From positions 930,001-994,000 of the forward strand of contig NW_020289978.1 in assembly GCF_003144245.1 (NCBI RefSeq): a stretch of DNA of 64,000 nt. The letters run 5' to 3'. The notes under the pieces were generated by a model. That model worked only from the letters and a program-made list of their open reading frames with translations, did not search any database and was not told the DNA's origin. The position numbers and the translations under genes are program-made. This document shows, piece after piece, positions 22,085-32,004 of this stretch. Position 1 is the stretch's first letter. Every line of letters starts with the position of its first letter. Origin of the DNA: Jaminaea rosea (lineage: Eukaryota; Basidiomycota; Exobasidiomycetes; Microstromatales).

Positions 22085-22416
22085 GCTGGGTGAGGATGCT
22101 GATGACGAGATGCCTTGTCTAGTTGAGCAACATGAAGGCGTGCCCTCGTGGGCAGCCTAACTACTCTATATGCTGAGGGCAGGGCCGAGATCGATTTCGC
22201 GGTGTGAGTCGGGAAGAAAGGATGAATATGACGGACCGAGCGTAATCACGCATGGCTCGAGCGCAGCCTCAGACGGACGGATCAGGTTCACTCGCTCGCG
22301 TGGCTACGACACGGCCTCGGCGCATGCGATTGACTGGCTTCTCATTGCGTTCAGCCCCGCCTCTACCATCCCAGCGAATGCACTTGTTAGGCTAGCTGCC
22401 TTGCTGACGCTCGCAA
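22085..22416. other. Intergenic stretch between acyltransferase and Ebp1 homologue
   Basis: 332 bp serving as the upstream region of the acyltransferase and the downstream region of the Ebp1 homologue, both on the minus strand. No specific element recognised. Confidence 0.5.
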
Positions 22417-23920
22417 TCACGCCTTCTTCTCAGCGCTCGCCGCAGCCGCCTTCTTCGCGGCCTTCTTGCCCTGCTGCCTCACCGGCTGAGCCAACAGCGT
22501 CTTCAGTCCCTCGTCTTCAACGCTCTTGCCGCTCTTGACCACCTCGTCGCTGTACCACGAAGGCTCAGGCGTGACACGGATGGCTCCCTTGGCCGTCACG
22601 ACTGCGGTGAAGAAGAATTGCGCCGTCACCGCTCCAGCCGCACCGTCGTACTGGGCGTCAAACGACGTGAGCAGGTTGTGGTTCACACACTCCCTCACGC
22701 CCATGGTTCGCCCGCGTTCGTCCTCGAGCATCGCGATGGTGAAGGGGAAAGCGCCGGCCTTCTTCTGGATCTCGCTGAAGACCTTGCGCGAGGTGGCCAT
22801 CTTGAGGAGGTAGGTTGAGCCAGTCTTCTTGTAGATGGTCGTGGCCCCCTCGTCCGTCTTGGGCTTGCCCTCGGCGGAGGAGGTAACGGAGATGTCGACC
22901 GCGAAGACGTCGCCCTCGTCCAGCTTGAATGCCTCGGGGCGTTGCTCGGGGGCAGCGTTGAGGACGATCTTCTTCTTGCCGTCAATGACGTTTTGTTCGA
23001 CCTGCGAGCGAGGCGCGGGGATGTGAAGGTCAGCATGAATCCTGGGAGCGTGGGAACCAGGCGTGGTTCTGGGTCGCTCACTTGATTGGTCTGCATCCCC
23101 TCGACTGCCCTGCAGCCGAATTGCTTGATGGCCTTCTCCACCTCCTTGGACACCTCCGTCGTGATGGCTCCCGGCTTCAACAATCTGATCGCCGCCTCTG
23201 CACCAGTGAAGGCGGCCTTGATCGCATCGGCCGCAGGTCCCTCGGCGGGCTTGCTCTTGTCCGCTCCAACGACGATGGTCTCGGCGCTGATGGCGGGGAA
23301 GCCGTCAATGTGAGCGCCGAGTTGAATTTTGACAACGTCGCCGTCCTTGAGGGCGGTCTTGGCGGCGTCTGAGTTGGGGAGAGGAGCGTTGTTGCAGATG
23401 ATGTTGTTGATGGAGATCGTCGTAGGGAAGGCGGATCCCTGCATGGGCGATGAGGAGAAGCAAGTCAGCTGGTGCCGCTCGGCGAAGCGTATCGTGGTCT
23501 CTAGTCTCGCCCCGCTTAGCCTCACCTTCTGCAGCTTCTTGTCTGACTTGTAGACGGTCGAGGTTCCCTCCGCTACGGCATCGTCTCCGACCTTGCAGAG
23601 CTCGCCAACCGTGGAGCCTGCCTTGGCGGCAGCGATGACCGACTGTGTATGGGCACGAGGGGAGCAGACGTCAGATCGCTGCTTCATCTGTCCTCAGACG
23701 CAGCATCCTCGCCGTACCTTGAGAGCCTTAGCTCCAATGTCACCAGCGACCTTGTACTTGGCTGTGAAGGAGAATGCAAGTCGATCAACGTCAGCAGCCG
23801 AATCAATCCTCAGTATACGCGGACGCGCACGCGTCGACACTCACTCAGAGCGGCATCGAGGGCAGCAGCGGCCTTGGCTGCTTCGTCCTGCTGAGGCTGT
23901 GTTGCTGCGGGTGCGCTCAT
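22417..23920 (-). CDS. Ebp1/PA2G4 homologue (methionine-aminopeptidase fold)
   Basis: Five exons: 23920-23845, 23761-23718, 23642-23526, 23438-23082, 23001-22417; 392 residues. The spliced protein follows the PA2G4 family along its length: SAFPTTISINNIICNNAPL, LKDGDVVKIQLGAHIDGFPA, KQFGCRAVEGMQTNQ, then VEQNVIDGKKK, and a C-terminal MATSRKVFSEIQKKAGAFPF. It has the pita-bread fold of methionine aminopeptidases without a full metal site, so it is not expected to cleave peptides. Relatives bind ribosomes near the exit tunnel and affect growth and ribosome assembly; the fission yeast relative was described as a curved-DNA-binding protein. The Lys/Ala-rich C-terminal tail fits RNA or ribosome binding. 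It is divergent from the zinc alcohol dehydrogenase. Confidence 0.9.
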
Positions 23921-24270
23921 TGCTTGCTTGCTTCTATGTGATGATGAGGACTGATGCAAAGAAGCGGACAAGCCGCCTCGTCCTCTCAGCCTCGCCTGAC
24001 TGCATTCTTCGCGCTCGCCTCAAGCAGCAACCAACCACCTCGGTGGAGTGACCAACGACGGAACGGGAGGGGAGAGGAGAGGCGACCTCTCCGCTGCCAC
24101 ATGGCCGCGTCGGCACACGACATTCATGTCGGAGTCCGCTGCCGGCTTCCCCGCACACGCACGGCCTTGCCGGCAAGTGGACCAAGCACCAGCAGCTGAC
24201 CCCGCACTGTCGCTCCACCAAATCACCATTTCCTTATCCTGTCCTCTTCCCCCCCCCTCACTCTGTCACG
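23921..24270. other. Divergent promoter region, Ebp1 homologue / alcohol dehydrogenase
   Basis: 350 bp between two divergent start codons. It ends in a CT/C-run (CTTCCCCCCCCTCACTC) just before the dehydrogenase ATG. No factor site can be named with confidence. Confidence 0.5.
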
Positions 24271-25629
24271 ATGTCATCCTCCGGAACTATGAAGGCAGTC
24301 GTGGTCAAGGAGCCCTACAAAGTCGTCGTCGAACAGCGCCCGATCCCCAAGCCGCAAGATGCGCATGATGTCGTAGTCAAGGTAGAGCTCGCGGCTCTGT
24401 GCGGGTCGGATTTGCACGTCTATCGTGGCCATCAGCCTACCAGCTATGATTTTGTGCGTGCGTGCGAAGTAGCGAAGTTCATGAGATGGAGCTGACCTTC
24501 CGGTCCCTCGATCGCGCAGATCATGGGTCATGAGCTGGTAGGCCACGTTCACGAGGTCGGCGAGGGGGTCAAGACCTTCAAGAAGGGCGACTACGTCGTC
24601 TGCCCATTCACAGTCAGCTGGTGAGGCGCGGACATGCTTTTCACTGGGAGTTCTCTGATCTCGCGACTGACGGTAGTGAGGCCTCCTTCTCCCCGTTGAC
24701 GCGCTTAGCGGCAACTGCTTCTACTGCACCCGCTCGCGTACCTCGCGCTGCGAGTCCTCCAAGCTTCTAGGCTGCGCAGTCCTCGACGGCGCACAAGCAG
24801 AGTACATCCGCATTCCCATGGGAGAGACCTCCCTCTTCCACGCCCCAACAACCGTGCCCAAGGAGTCGCTCATCTTGATGGCGGACATCTTCCCAACGTG
24901 AGTGCCCGCCTCACCCAAGCAAGGATCAGCCTTGTACTGACAGCCAGCGAGTCATATTTCACCCTCGGGCACACGCTGCAGCGGCTACTTCGTTTCGCGC
25001 AACGCCTATGAGATGATGAACGAAGCCGAACGTCAGGACACCACCGCCATTGTAATCGGCTGCGGGCCCGTAGGCCTCTGCGCAGTAACGGCCGCCACGC
25101 ACTTCTTCAAGAACGTCTACGCAGTCGACTCGGTACCCGAGCGTCTCGCCGCAGCAAGGAAGCACGGCGCCAAGGATGCGTGGAACTTCAAGGAGGTCGA
25201 CGTACCAGCCAAGGTCAAGGAGCTCACCAAGGGTCGAGGGGCGGATGCGGTGCTTGAGGTTGTGGGGCATCTCTCTGCGCTGGAGATGGGAGTACAGATT
25301 GTGAGACCTTGGGGTATCATCAGCTCGTGCGGGATCCACACGCATGAGGTCAAGCTCAAAGGTTTGGACCTGTACAACAAGAACATCCGATTCCAATTCG
25401 GCCGTTGCCCAGTTCGGGCGCTCTTCGGGGACGCATTGGAGATGTTGGCGCAACATGGTGAGATGTTCAAGGGCTTCGTGGAGAATACCGTGTCTATTGA
25501 TGAGGCGGAAAAGTGGTATGAGTTGTTTGAGGTGAGTGCGCGCGAAAGTGGGATTGGTATAGATGCTGATGTCTGCTCTCTGTACCGCAGCAAAACAAAT
25601 GTCTCAAGACGGCATTCAAGATGTCCTAG
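24271..25629 (+). CDS. Zinc-dependent medium-chain alcohol dehydrogenase
   Basis: Five exons: 24271-24453, 24520-24620, 24709-24897, 24982-25531, 25591-25629; 353 residues. The N-terminal GroES-like domain has the catalytic-zinc residues in ALCGSDLHVYRG and MGHELVG, and the structural-zinc four-cysteine lobe in SCGNCFYCTRSRTSRC. The Rossmann part has VIGCGPVGLCAV, and an acidic VDSV at the end of the second strand suggests NAD preference. The spacing and the SSCGIHTHEVKL region resemble the zinc-type formaldehyde/threonine dehydrogenase-like group rather than classical ethanol ADH; the substrate is unknown. The last exon is only 39 nt. Its stop codon shares the sequence CTAG with the stop of the converging hydrolase. 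Confidence 0.9.
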
Positions 25630-26787
25630 CCTCTCTCACTCTTGCGGAGCCGTATGCTGTCCCACAGGAATCGCAATTCTTGAGCTACGACGTCTGGCCT
25701 TGCCGTTTGAATGAAGTGGTCTGCGCCACCAGCGACAAGAGGCCCACGAGCCCGCTCTGGTGTCGTGAGAGTGAGAAGAGAGCGGTTGTACTTGCGTAGA
25801 GAGGGCGGGGAAGGGTCGTGATGGCGGTCAGCTTCAGAGGCGACTGAGGTCCCATCACCCGCCACTGCTTCGCATGCTCACCTGCTCCCACCGAGGCTCG
25901 AGGTAGTTGCGCGTCGCCCTTTGCGGCATTCCCAGCTTGCGCTCCATATCCCTTACATTGACATTGCGGTCATGCGCCACAACGATGACACAGGGCTGAC
26001 GTGTCTTTGATGCTAGCTTGGGCTCGTCGTCTCTCGGGAGCAGCGAAGCCACAGTGCTGCGATCAAAGCCTTCAGCGTTGGGTAGGGATGGGTGGAAGAT
26101 GCCTGGCGAAGCAAGGAGACAGGGCATGAGTCCGATGCTCTTATTCACGTCCCCGGCGATCACGCACGTCTCGAGATTTCCCGGGCTTGCTTGAGCTCGT
26201 CCAGCTCCTCCTGAGAGGGTTGCTCTCCATCCCGCGGCTGATAGATGGAAACAAAGTCAGTCGATGCAATCATGGGGTCGAGGAAAAGGATGCCCTCGAT
26301 GCTGGCGGAGGGGTACTGCTGCGCGTAATAGCGGACGATGGCTCCACCGATGGAGCTGTGCGGCCGTCAGCTGTCAGTCTGTCAGGCTGTAGGTCAGTCT
26401 GCAGACCACACTATCAGCTCACTGAACGACAAAGATCATTGGCGTAGGGTCGACCTCCTCTTCGCTTCCCAAGCAATGCCTCAGCAAGTTGCGTAGATCT
26501 TCAACGACGAGAGGCAATGTATGCACTCCTTGTCGCGGGTCCTTATCGCTCTGTCCAGCACCAAAGCGATCGTAAAGCAGCAAGTCAAGCTCATCGCTGC
26601 CGTCCTCGAGAGTGGTGAGGAATTGGTCGACAGCTGGGAGAAAGCTCGAGACAGGCTGGACAAGGCCGTGCAGGAATACGAGGAGCGGGCGTCGAGGATT
26701 GAAGGGCTGACGACGCAGTGCCACGCTCATACATGCCGAGCCTGCCGATGTGGGAATGGTGACCCGCTCAAAGGCGATATCGCTCAT
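25626..26787 (-). CDS. Alpha/beta hydrolase
   Basis: Four exons: 26787-26423, 26355-26168, 26102-25882, 25790-25626; 312 residues. The fold is clear: LLVFLHGLVQPVSSFLPAVD (oxyanion HG), LLLYDRFGAGQSDKDPRQG, a nucleophile elbow VVHSIGGAI formed across intron 1, VIVVAHDRNVN near the acid, and GADHFIQTARPDVV carrying the catalytic histidine. The last intron uses a less usual acceptor (CGCAAG|TAC); it gives WEQ-YNRSLLTLT, which fits the family, whereas the nearer CTCAG acceptor shifts the frame. The substrate is unknown. It is divergent from the GABA transaminase with 222 bp between start codons. Confidence 0.85.
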
Positions 26788-27009
26788 TGTGCACAGTCAC
26801 TTGCGTTGCTACTTGCGTGGAGAAGAGAGAAAGTTGAAATCCTCATCGACTCGACTCGCAGTCCGTGCGCAGGCCCGCATCGCATGGACTGACCCCGCCT
26901 TCGCCTCTCTTGACTCGGACTCGCCTGCAGGTGCAGATTGCGGGGTCGACTCGACTTGACTTCTTCTCGCTCGCCTTGTCCCTTGACTCCTTGCCATTCA
27001 CTTCCCAGC

Positions 27010-28488
27010 ATGCCTCGTCCAACAGCACCCCTACGCATCTCAGCATCCACTTCCACTCGCGCCATCCATCCAGCCCTGACTGCAGGTCAGCCTCTACGTC
27101 CTCGCGTCACCACGTCCAACGTCCCTGGCCCACGCTCCCAGTCGATCCTACAGGACCTCAACAGGAGCGGAGACTTTCGCACGTCCCTTGTAGCAGTAGA
27201 CTACGCAAAGAGCAAGGGCAACTACCTGACCGATGCGGATGGCAATCAGCATCTGGACTGCTTTGGGCAGATCGCTTCCATAAGCGTGGGCTACCGAAAT
27301 GAGCAACTCGAGGCGCTGGCTGGAAGTGAGCGATTCAGGATAGCTGCCATGAACCGGCCGGCAATTGGAGTCTTTCCCCCGCATGACTGGAGAGAGATCC
27401 TCGAGGCTGGGCTTATGAAGGATTCGGTCCGTCCGCGGGGGTTGACTCAGATCTTTACGGCCAACTGCGGGTCTACGGCCATCGAGTCGGCGTACAAAGC
27501 CGCGTTCATGGCCTACCAGCACAAGCAACGCGGCCACTCCGACTTTACCGCGGCAGAAAATGACTCGTCTCTCTTCAACTCCTCGCCTGGTTCCCCCTCA
27601 CTCAGCATCCTCTCCTTCAAGACGGGCTTCCACGGTCGCCTCTTCGGGTCCCTCTCCACCACTCGCTCAAAAGCTCTTCACAAAGTCGATATACCCGCAT
27701 TCGATTGGCCTGCCGTGGACTGGCCCCAGCTGCGCTACCCGCTTGAGGAGAACGAGGCAGATAACCGCAAGGAGGAGGAGCGATGCATCGCCTTGGTGGA
27801 GGAGACCATCGAGCGATGGCAGGCAAAGAGCCCAGTAGCGGCCGTAGTCGTGGAGCCTATCCAGTCAGAAGGCGGTGACAACCACGCCTCGCCCTTCTTC
27901 TTCCAGCGCCTCCGCGAAGTCACACGGCAGCGCGGCGTCTACCTCATCGTGGATGAAGTCCAGACGGGCGTCGCGGCTACGGGCACCTTTTGGGCGCATG
28001 AGAAGTGGAATCTCCCTCACCCGCCGGACGCAGTCACTTTCAGCAAGAAGATGCAAGCAGCAGGCTACTACCACACTGAAGAGCTTCGCCCATCGGCCGG
28101 GTATCGCAATTTCAACACCTGGATGGGAGATCCGGCGAGGGCAATGCAGGCCAGCGAGATTGTCAAGATTATCGAGGAGAATGGGCTGGTTGAGCATACG
28201 GCACAGGTGGGCGCGCAGCTGTACGAGGCGTTGCGTGGTCTCTCGGCGAGGCATCCCGGATTGATCCAGAACTTGAGAGGCAAGGGTCAAGGCACCTTCC
28301 TTGCCTTTGACTGCGAGACGCCTGCGCAGCGGGATGAGCTCGTGGGCAGGATGAGGAACAAGGGTGTGCTCGTCGGTGGGAGCGGGGCGAGGGCTGTTCG
28401 GCTACGACCGTTGCTTATCTTCAGTGAGAAGGAGCTGGAGGTATTTGTCGAGACGTTGCAAGCCGTGGCGACGGAGATAGTTGCGTGA
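27010..28488 (+). CDS. UGA1: 4-aminobutyrate aminotransferase
   Basis: Single exon, 492 residues. The open frame runs upstream to a TTG; ATG at 27010 is the first methionine and starts a Ser/Arg/Thr-rich, possibly mitochondrial-type leader. It is a class III PLP aminotransferase: FTANCGSTAIESAYKAAF, GFHGRLFGSLSTTRS, VVVEPIQSEGGDNHASPFFF, LIVDEVQTGVAATG and TFSKKMQAAGYY, where the lysine pair at 346-347 contains the PLP lysine. The enzyme converts GABA and 2-oxoglutarate to succinate semialdehyde and glutamate in the GABA shunt, used for nitrogen supply and stress. A succinate semialdehyde dehydrogenase is not present nearby. A small basic protein gene follows after 96 bp. Confidence 0.95.
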   Translation: MPRPTAPLRISASTSTRAIHPALTAGQPLRPRVTTSNVPGPRSQSILQDLNRSGDFRTSLVAVDYAKSKGNYLTDADGNQHLDCFGQIASISVGYRNEQLEALAGSERFRIAAMNRPAIGVFPPHDWREILEAGLMKDSVRPRGLTQIFTANCGSTAIESAYKAAFMAYQHKQRGHSDFTAAENDSSLFNSSPGSPSLSILSFKTGFHGRLFGSLSTTRSKALHKVDIPAFDWPAVDWPQLRYPLEENEADNRKEEERCIALVEETIERWQAKSPVAAVVVEPIQSEGGDNHASPFFFQRLREVTRQRGVYLIVDEVQTGVAATGTFWAHEKWNLPHPPDAVTFSKKMQAAGYYHTEELRPSAGYRNFNTWMGDPARAMQASEIVKIIEENGLVEHTAQVGAQLYEALRGLSARHPGLIQNLRGKGQGTFLAFDCETPAQRDELVGRMRNKGVLVGGSGARAVRLRPLLIFSEKELEVFVETLQAVATEIVA

Positions 28489-28584
28489 CGGCCCCCCCGA
28501 AGATGTATTATGTTACCCCTCAATGAGCCTTGATTCGCATCTTGTAATATCACCACACGCTGCAACTCGATCACAAGAAGCAAC

Positions 28585-29142
28585 ATGACGAGAGTAGGCA
28601 TGAAGAGGAAGCCGGTGCAGGCGAGCAAGGAGGGCCGCAAAACGCGATCACAAGCAACGCAACGGCCCCAGCCGCAAGGTAGTAGCGCCTCGACACGCGG
28701 CGCGCCGTCCAACAGCCGTGCGGCAGGGAAGGCAGCGAGAGGAGCCGCAGGAGCGACGATGAAGGGGGGATCCACAAGACGGACGAGAGCTGCTGGTACG
28801 AGGGACGAGGAAAAGAGGCTTGAGGTGGATCAAGCATTACAGGGCGTCGTGCACGGGACGATGACCAAGGGCAAGGGCAAACATGACCAGGTGAGCTGGC
28901 AAGCACAGACAAGGGGTGGTGAAAGGCTGCTCCACATCAAGAACGCGAAGTCGCACCGTCCAAGACATTTCTTTCGTCAGACATGACTATCGGCCTTGTG
29001 AGCTGGCGTGTGCAGAGCTGACATTGAAAGAATCTCCTCCTCCTCATAGACCTCTGGCAAGAGCGCGAGCGCAGGCACCGGCAGCGCTGCCAAGGTGGAC
29101 GACAAATTGACGCAGACATTCGAGTCGCTAATGTCGTCATGA
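28585..29142 (+). CDS. Small basic protein of unknown function
   Basis: Two exons, 28585-28890 and 29050-29142, with a 159-nt intron (CAG|GTGAGC to CTCATAG); 132 residues. The first half is disordered and rich in Arg, Lys, Gly and Ala (KAARGAAGATMKGGSTRRTR). The second half has DEEKRLEVDQALQGVVHGTM, which could be a short helix, and after the intron a final VDDKLTQTFESLMSS helix. The composition suggests a nucleic-acid- or chromatin-associated protein. No family recognised. The splice is supported by the in-frame continuation and a natural ending. Confidence 0.55.
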
Positions 29143-29492
29143 CTCGTCGAATATCCCCACACGCTACCATCGTGTACTTGTCGATCGTTCTCTCCGCATC
29201 ATTGCTGAGCCATCTCATACCTTTGCCTCGCTCTTCGCTACTACCAGTGATTTCGCTCCTCGCCGTGTGCCGCATCCGCAGACTCAGCTTCGGCTCCGCG
29301 CCGCCCCTCTCCGCCCGAATCGCAAATCGCCACGCGAGCGTGATCCGCCTTGGGAGGCTCGACTGACCCGCCTGACTGACGCCGCGCCGCTCGTCGAGTT
29401 TGGCTGAGGGCTGCCTGGCTGCGTCCGTCGTCGATCGTCGATTCTTCTGTCTGTTCGTTACCACTCCCCTCACCCCTCCCTCATCTTTCATC
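29143..29492. other. Upstream region of the eS19 gene
   Basis: 350 bp with no supported gene. The right end (CCCCTCACCCCTCCCTCATC) is pyrimidine-rich, as is usual for fungal ribosomal protein leaders. Confidence 0.5.
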
Positions 29493-30483
29493 ATGCCTAA
29501 GTGGGTATCAGCGACAAGCTTGCGAATGCATGCAGACGGAACAGCGATACGATTGAAGGGATGGGATGTCCTTGTGTCGGCGCTGGCACAGGCTGGGGAT
29601 GCGGGCTGGTCCGAAGGGGAAGACAACGGTCTGGCGTCTGTCATGGCCTCATCCTCGTCAATGGCGTAGTCTGCTCTGACACATAGAGCTGTCACTGCAC
29701 TCGAAGATGGCATCGCACGACGATGGATGGCAGGGAGGGCAGAGGGATTGCAGATGCCACTCGCAGACTCTCAAAGTGGACGAGGCAGCCAGGCTGGGCG
29801 AGCAGGTGGTGGAAGCTGGGACATCGCACGAGGGATAGATGGATAGGCATGGGATTTGGCTCGAATGCTTCTGTCTTCCACTCGCGTCACCACACGTATA
29901 CTGATCATCGCAACCCCCTCTCATTCCTCTCACAGCGTTCGTGACGTTGAAGCCGACACCTTCATCCGTGCTTACTCGCAGCACCTCAAGCGATCTGGTG
30001 AGTGCGAGCAGACCAGACGATCCAATGCAACGCTCTGCTTCCCATGCTAATGCTGCATTCTGTCCGCTGCGCTTGCCAGGCAAGATCGAGGTGCCCACCT
30101 GGGTGGACATCGTCAAGACGGGCGCCTACAAGGAGCAGGCCCCCTACGACCCTGACTGGTTCTACATCCGTGCGGCCGCTCTCGCCCGCCACATCTACCT
30201 CCGCAAGTCGGTCGGCGTTGGTGCCCTCCGCAAGCTGCACGGTGGTCCCAAGAACCGCGGCTTCATGCCCGCAAAGCACGCCCCCGCTTCCGGCTCCGTT
30301 CAGCGCAAGGCCCTCCAGGGCCTTGAGGGTATCGGTGTCCTCGAGAAGGACCCCAAGGGCGGTCGCCGTATCTCTCAGGACGGCATGCGTGACCTTGACC
30401 GTATCGCCATGGCTTGCCTCGAGAGCCAGCGTGAGGAGGAGGACGAGGAGGAGAGCGAGGAGGAGGACGAGGACGAGGAGTAG
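29493..30483 (+). CDS. RPS19: 40S ribosomal protein eS19 with acidic C-terminal tail
   Basis: Three exons: 29493-29500 (8 nt, ATGCCTAA), 29936-29997 and 30080-30483; 157 residues. The spliced start reads MPNVRDVEADTFIRAYSQHL. The eS19 core is unmistakable: VPTWVDIVKTG, DPDWFYIRAAALARHIYLR, GALRKLHGGPKNRG, GRRISQDGMRDLDRIA. It belongs to the small-subunit head and is needed for 18S rRNA maturation. The first intron is 435 nt, the longest in a coding region here. After the usual family end the chain continues as a run of Glu/Asp with one Ser (about 14 acidic of the last 17 residues), absent from yeast and human eS19. Confidence 0.93.
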
Positions 30484-30915
30484 GCGCGCCTAGCGATCAT
30501 AGCACCATGGCAACGGCGTAGCATTTCTCTCCATCATGCGAGCGGCATAGAGACGCAGCATTTCTCTCTCTCTCTATCCCTCCGTCTTGTGACTCTCCTC
30601 TCGCAGGGTCATTGTAAAATGGTACCAGTTCTTTCGCAGCGAGCGCGGCGTGATGACGGCGTGCAGCAGGATGGTGCGACTGGCCCAAAATGCGTGTGCT
30701 TCTCGTACTGACCGCTGAGTGCGCGAGCATCTTTTGATTCCTGTCGCATTCTGACTTTGAGGTTGTGCTGACCACCTTGTCGTGGGAAGGACCTCCCGCC
30801 GCCGGAGCCGCAGAGTCCGAAGAAGTTGCGACGTCAGTCCGCCTGCCACCCAATCCGCTCGCCCACCTTTTTGACCATCCTTCAGCATCACCACATCCCT
30901 TTCACTGCGCCCACG
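30484..30915. other. Intergenic stretch between eS19 and uL29m
   Basis: 432 bp including the eS19 3' UTR (with a short CT microsatellite near 30565-30580) and the upstream region of the mitochondrial ribosomal protein gene. No further element seen. Confidence 0.5.
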
Positions 30916-31809
30916 ATGACCTCTTCACGCACAGCGCAAGCATCATCATCGCTGCTGCGCCTCCCTTCATCGTCTCGCAGCTTCGCAACATCAGCGCCCC
31001 TCAGCGCTGCGCCCATCCCGCCTCGCACTGTCCCCACCTCGCAGCACAAAGCGGGCACTCGTCCACCCCGCAATCTCGTGGAACAAGTGACCAAGTACCC
31101 TCGCCACCCTCTCAACGCTTTTTTCCACTTCCAAGAGCAGCCAGTCTCGCCAGACTCCAAGGAAAAGATTGCAGTCCCCACCACGGTGGTTGAGGGGCTC
31201 GACCTCTCCCTCCGTCCACAGGGTGATGGATCCTCGCGCTCTTGGAGGGCTTCGGAGATGAGGAGGAAGAGCAGCCTGGAATTGCACCAGCTGTGGTACG
31301 TCTGTGCTATGGAGCGTAATAGGCTTGCGACCAAGATCGCAGAGTATACGAGGTTGGAGGCGGGCAATATTGCCAAGGGGATGGCAGAGAGCGTCATTGG
31401 AAGGGCGGCCAAGGTGAGCTAGGCAGGGAGAGAAGGTGACCTCTTCTGTCACGGCACAGAAGGCTGACAGACAGTCTCGCTGTGATCACGCCCGCAGCTC
31501 CGCAAGTCTCAAGGTCGTATCAAGCTCGTCCTCAACGAGCGTCGTCTTGCCCTCCTCGAGGCGCAGAACCTTGCCCGGGCTCAACGAGAGGCCGCAACCT
31601 CTGGCGAAGAGAGTGACGAGAGCAGCTCGCAGCTCACACCAGAAGAAGCAGAACGTCAGGCTCGTCAGGATGCGGCTTATGCTGCGTTGGAGGAGCGAAT
31701 GAAGGATGGCGAACAGGAGGCGGCAGGGTACAGCATGGGTGGGGAGGCCGGTGAAGGCAGGGAGGGAATCAAGATTGGGGGCGGTGCGGCGGGGAGCAGG
31801 TCTGCGTGA
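30916..31809 (+). CDS. Mitochondrial large-subunit ribosomal protein uL29m (MRPL47 family)
   Basis: Two exons, 30916-31413 and 31498-31809; 269 residues. ATG at 30916 opens a Ser/Arg-rich, acid-free mitochondrial presequence (MTSSRTAQASSSLLRLPSSS, then RSFATSAPLS). The core is SRSWRASEMRRKSSLELHQL followed by WYVCAMERNRLATKIAE, the family's signature helix pair, and after the intron LRKSQGRIKLVLNERRLALL. It sits near the exit tunnel of the mitochondrial 54S subunit. The last 70 residues are Glu/Gln/Gly-rich and disordered. The upstream frame extension was discarded because the presequence starts cleanly at this ATG. Confidence 0.88.
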
Positions 31810-32004
31810 GAGAAAGCTGTGTTGCCACAATGAATAGCATGTATTTGACCAGCATACAGATTCATCGAATTCCTTTTGCGGCCTCCGCGTGAGAAGACGT
31901 CGCCGCCCGTCGTGTGCCTGTGTGTTCCTGATCCGCGTCTGTCCGTCGTGTTGATCTCGTTCGTCAATCACATTTCTCCTCCTCTCTTCTGCGACACCGC
32001 AACG

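Noticed and set aside
28937-29713. 258-codon antisense frame over the small basic protein and the eS19 start
   Set aside because: No domain, Arg/Ser/Thr-rich composition, and it overlaps better supported exons on the other strand.
31876-32004. 43-codon N-terminal extension of the Hos3 frame
   Set aside because: It begins at TTG; the first ATG is 32005.
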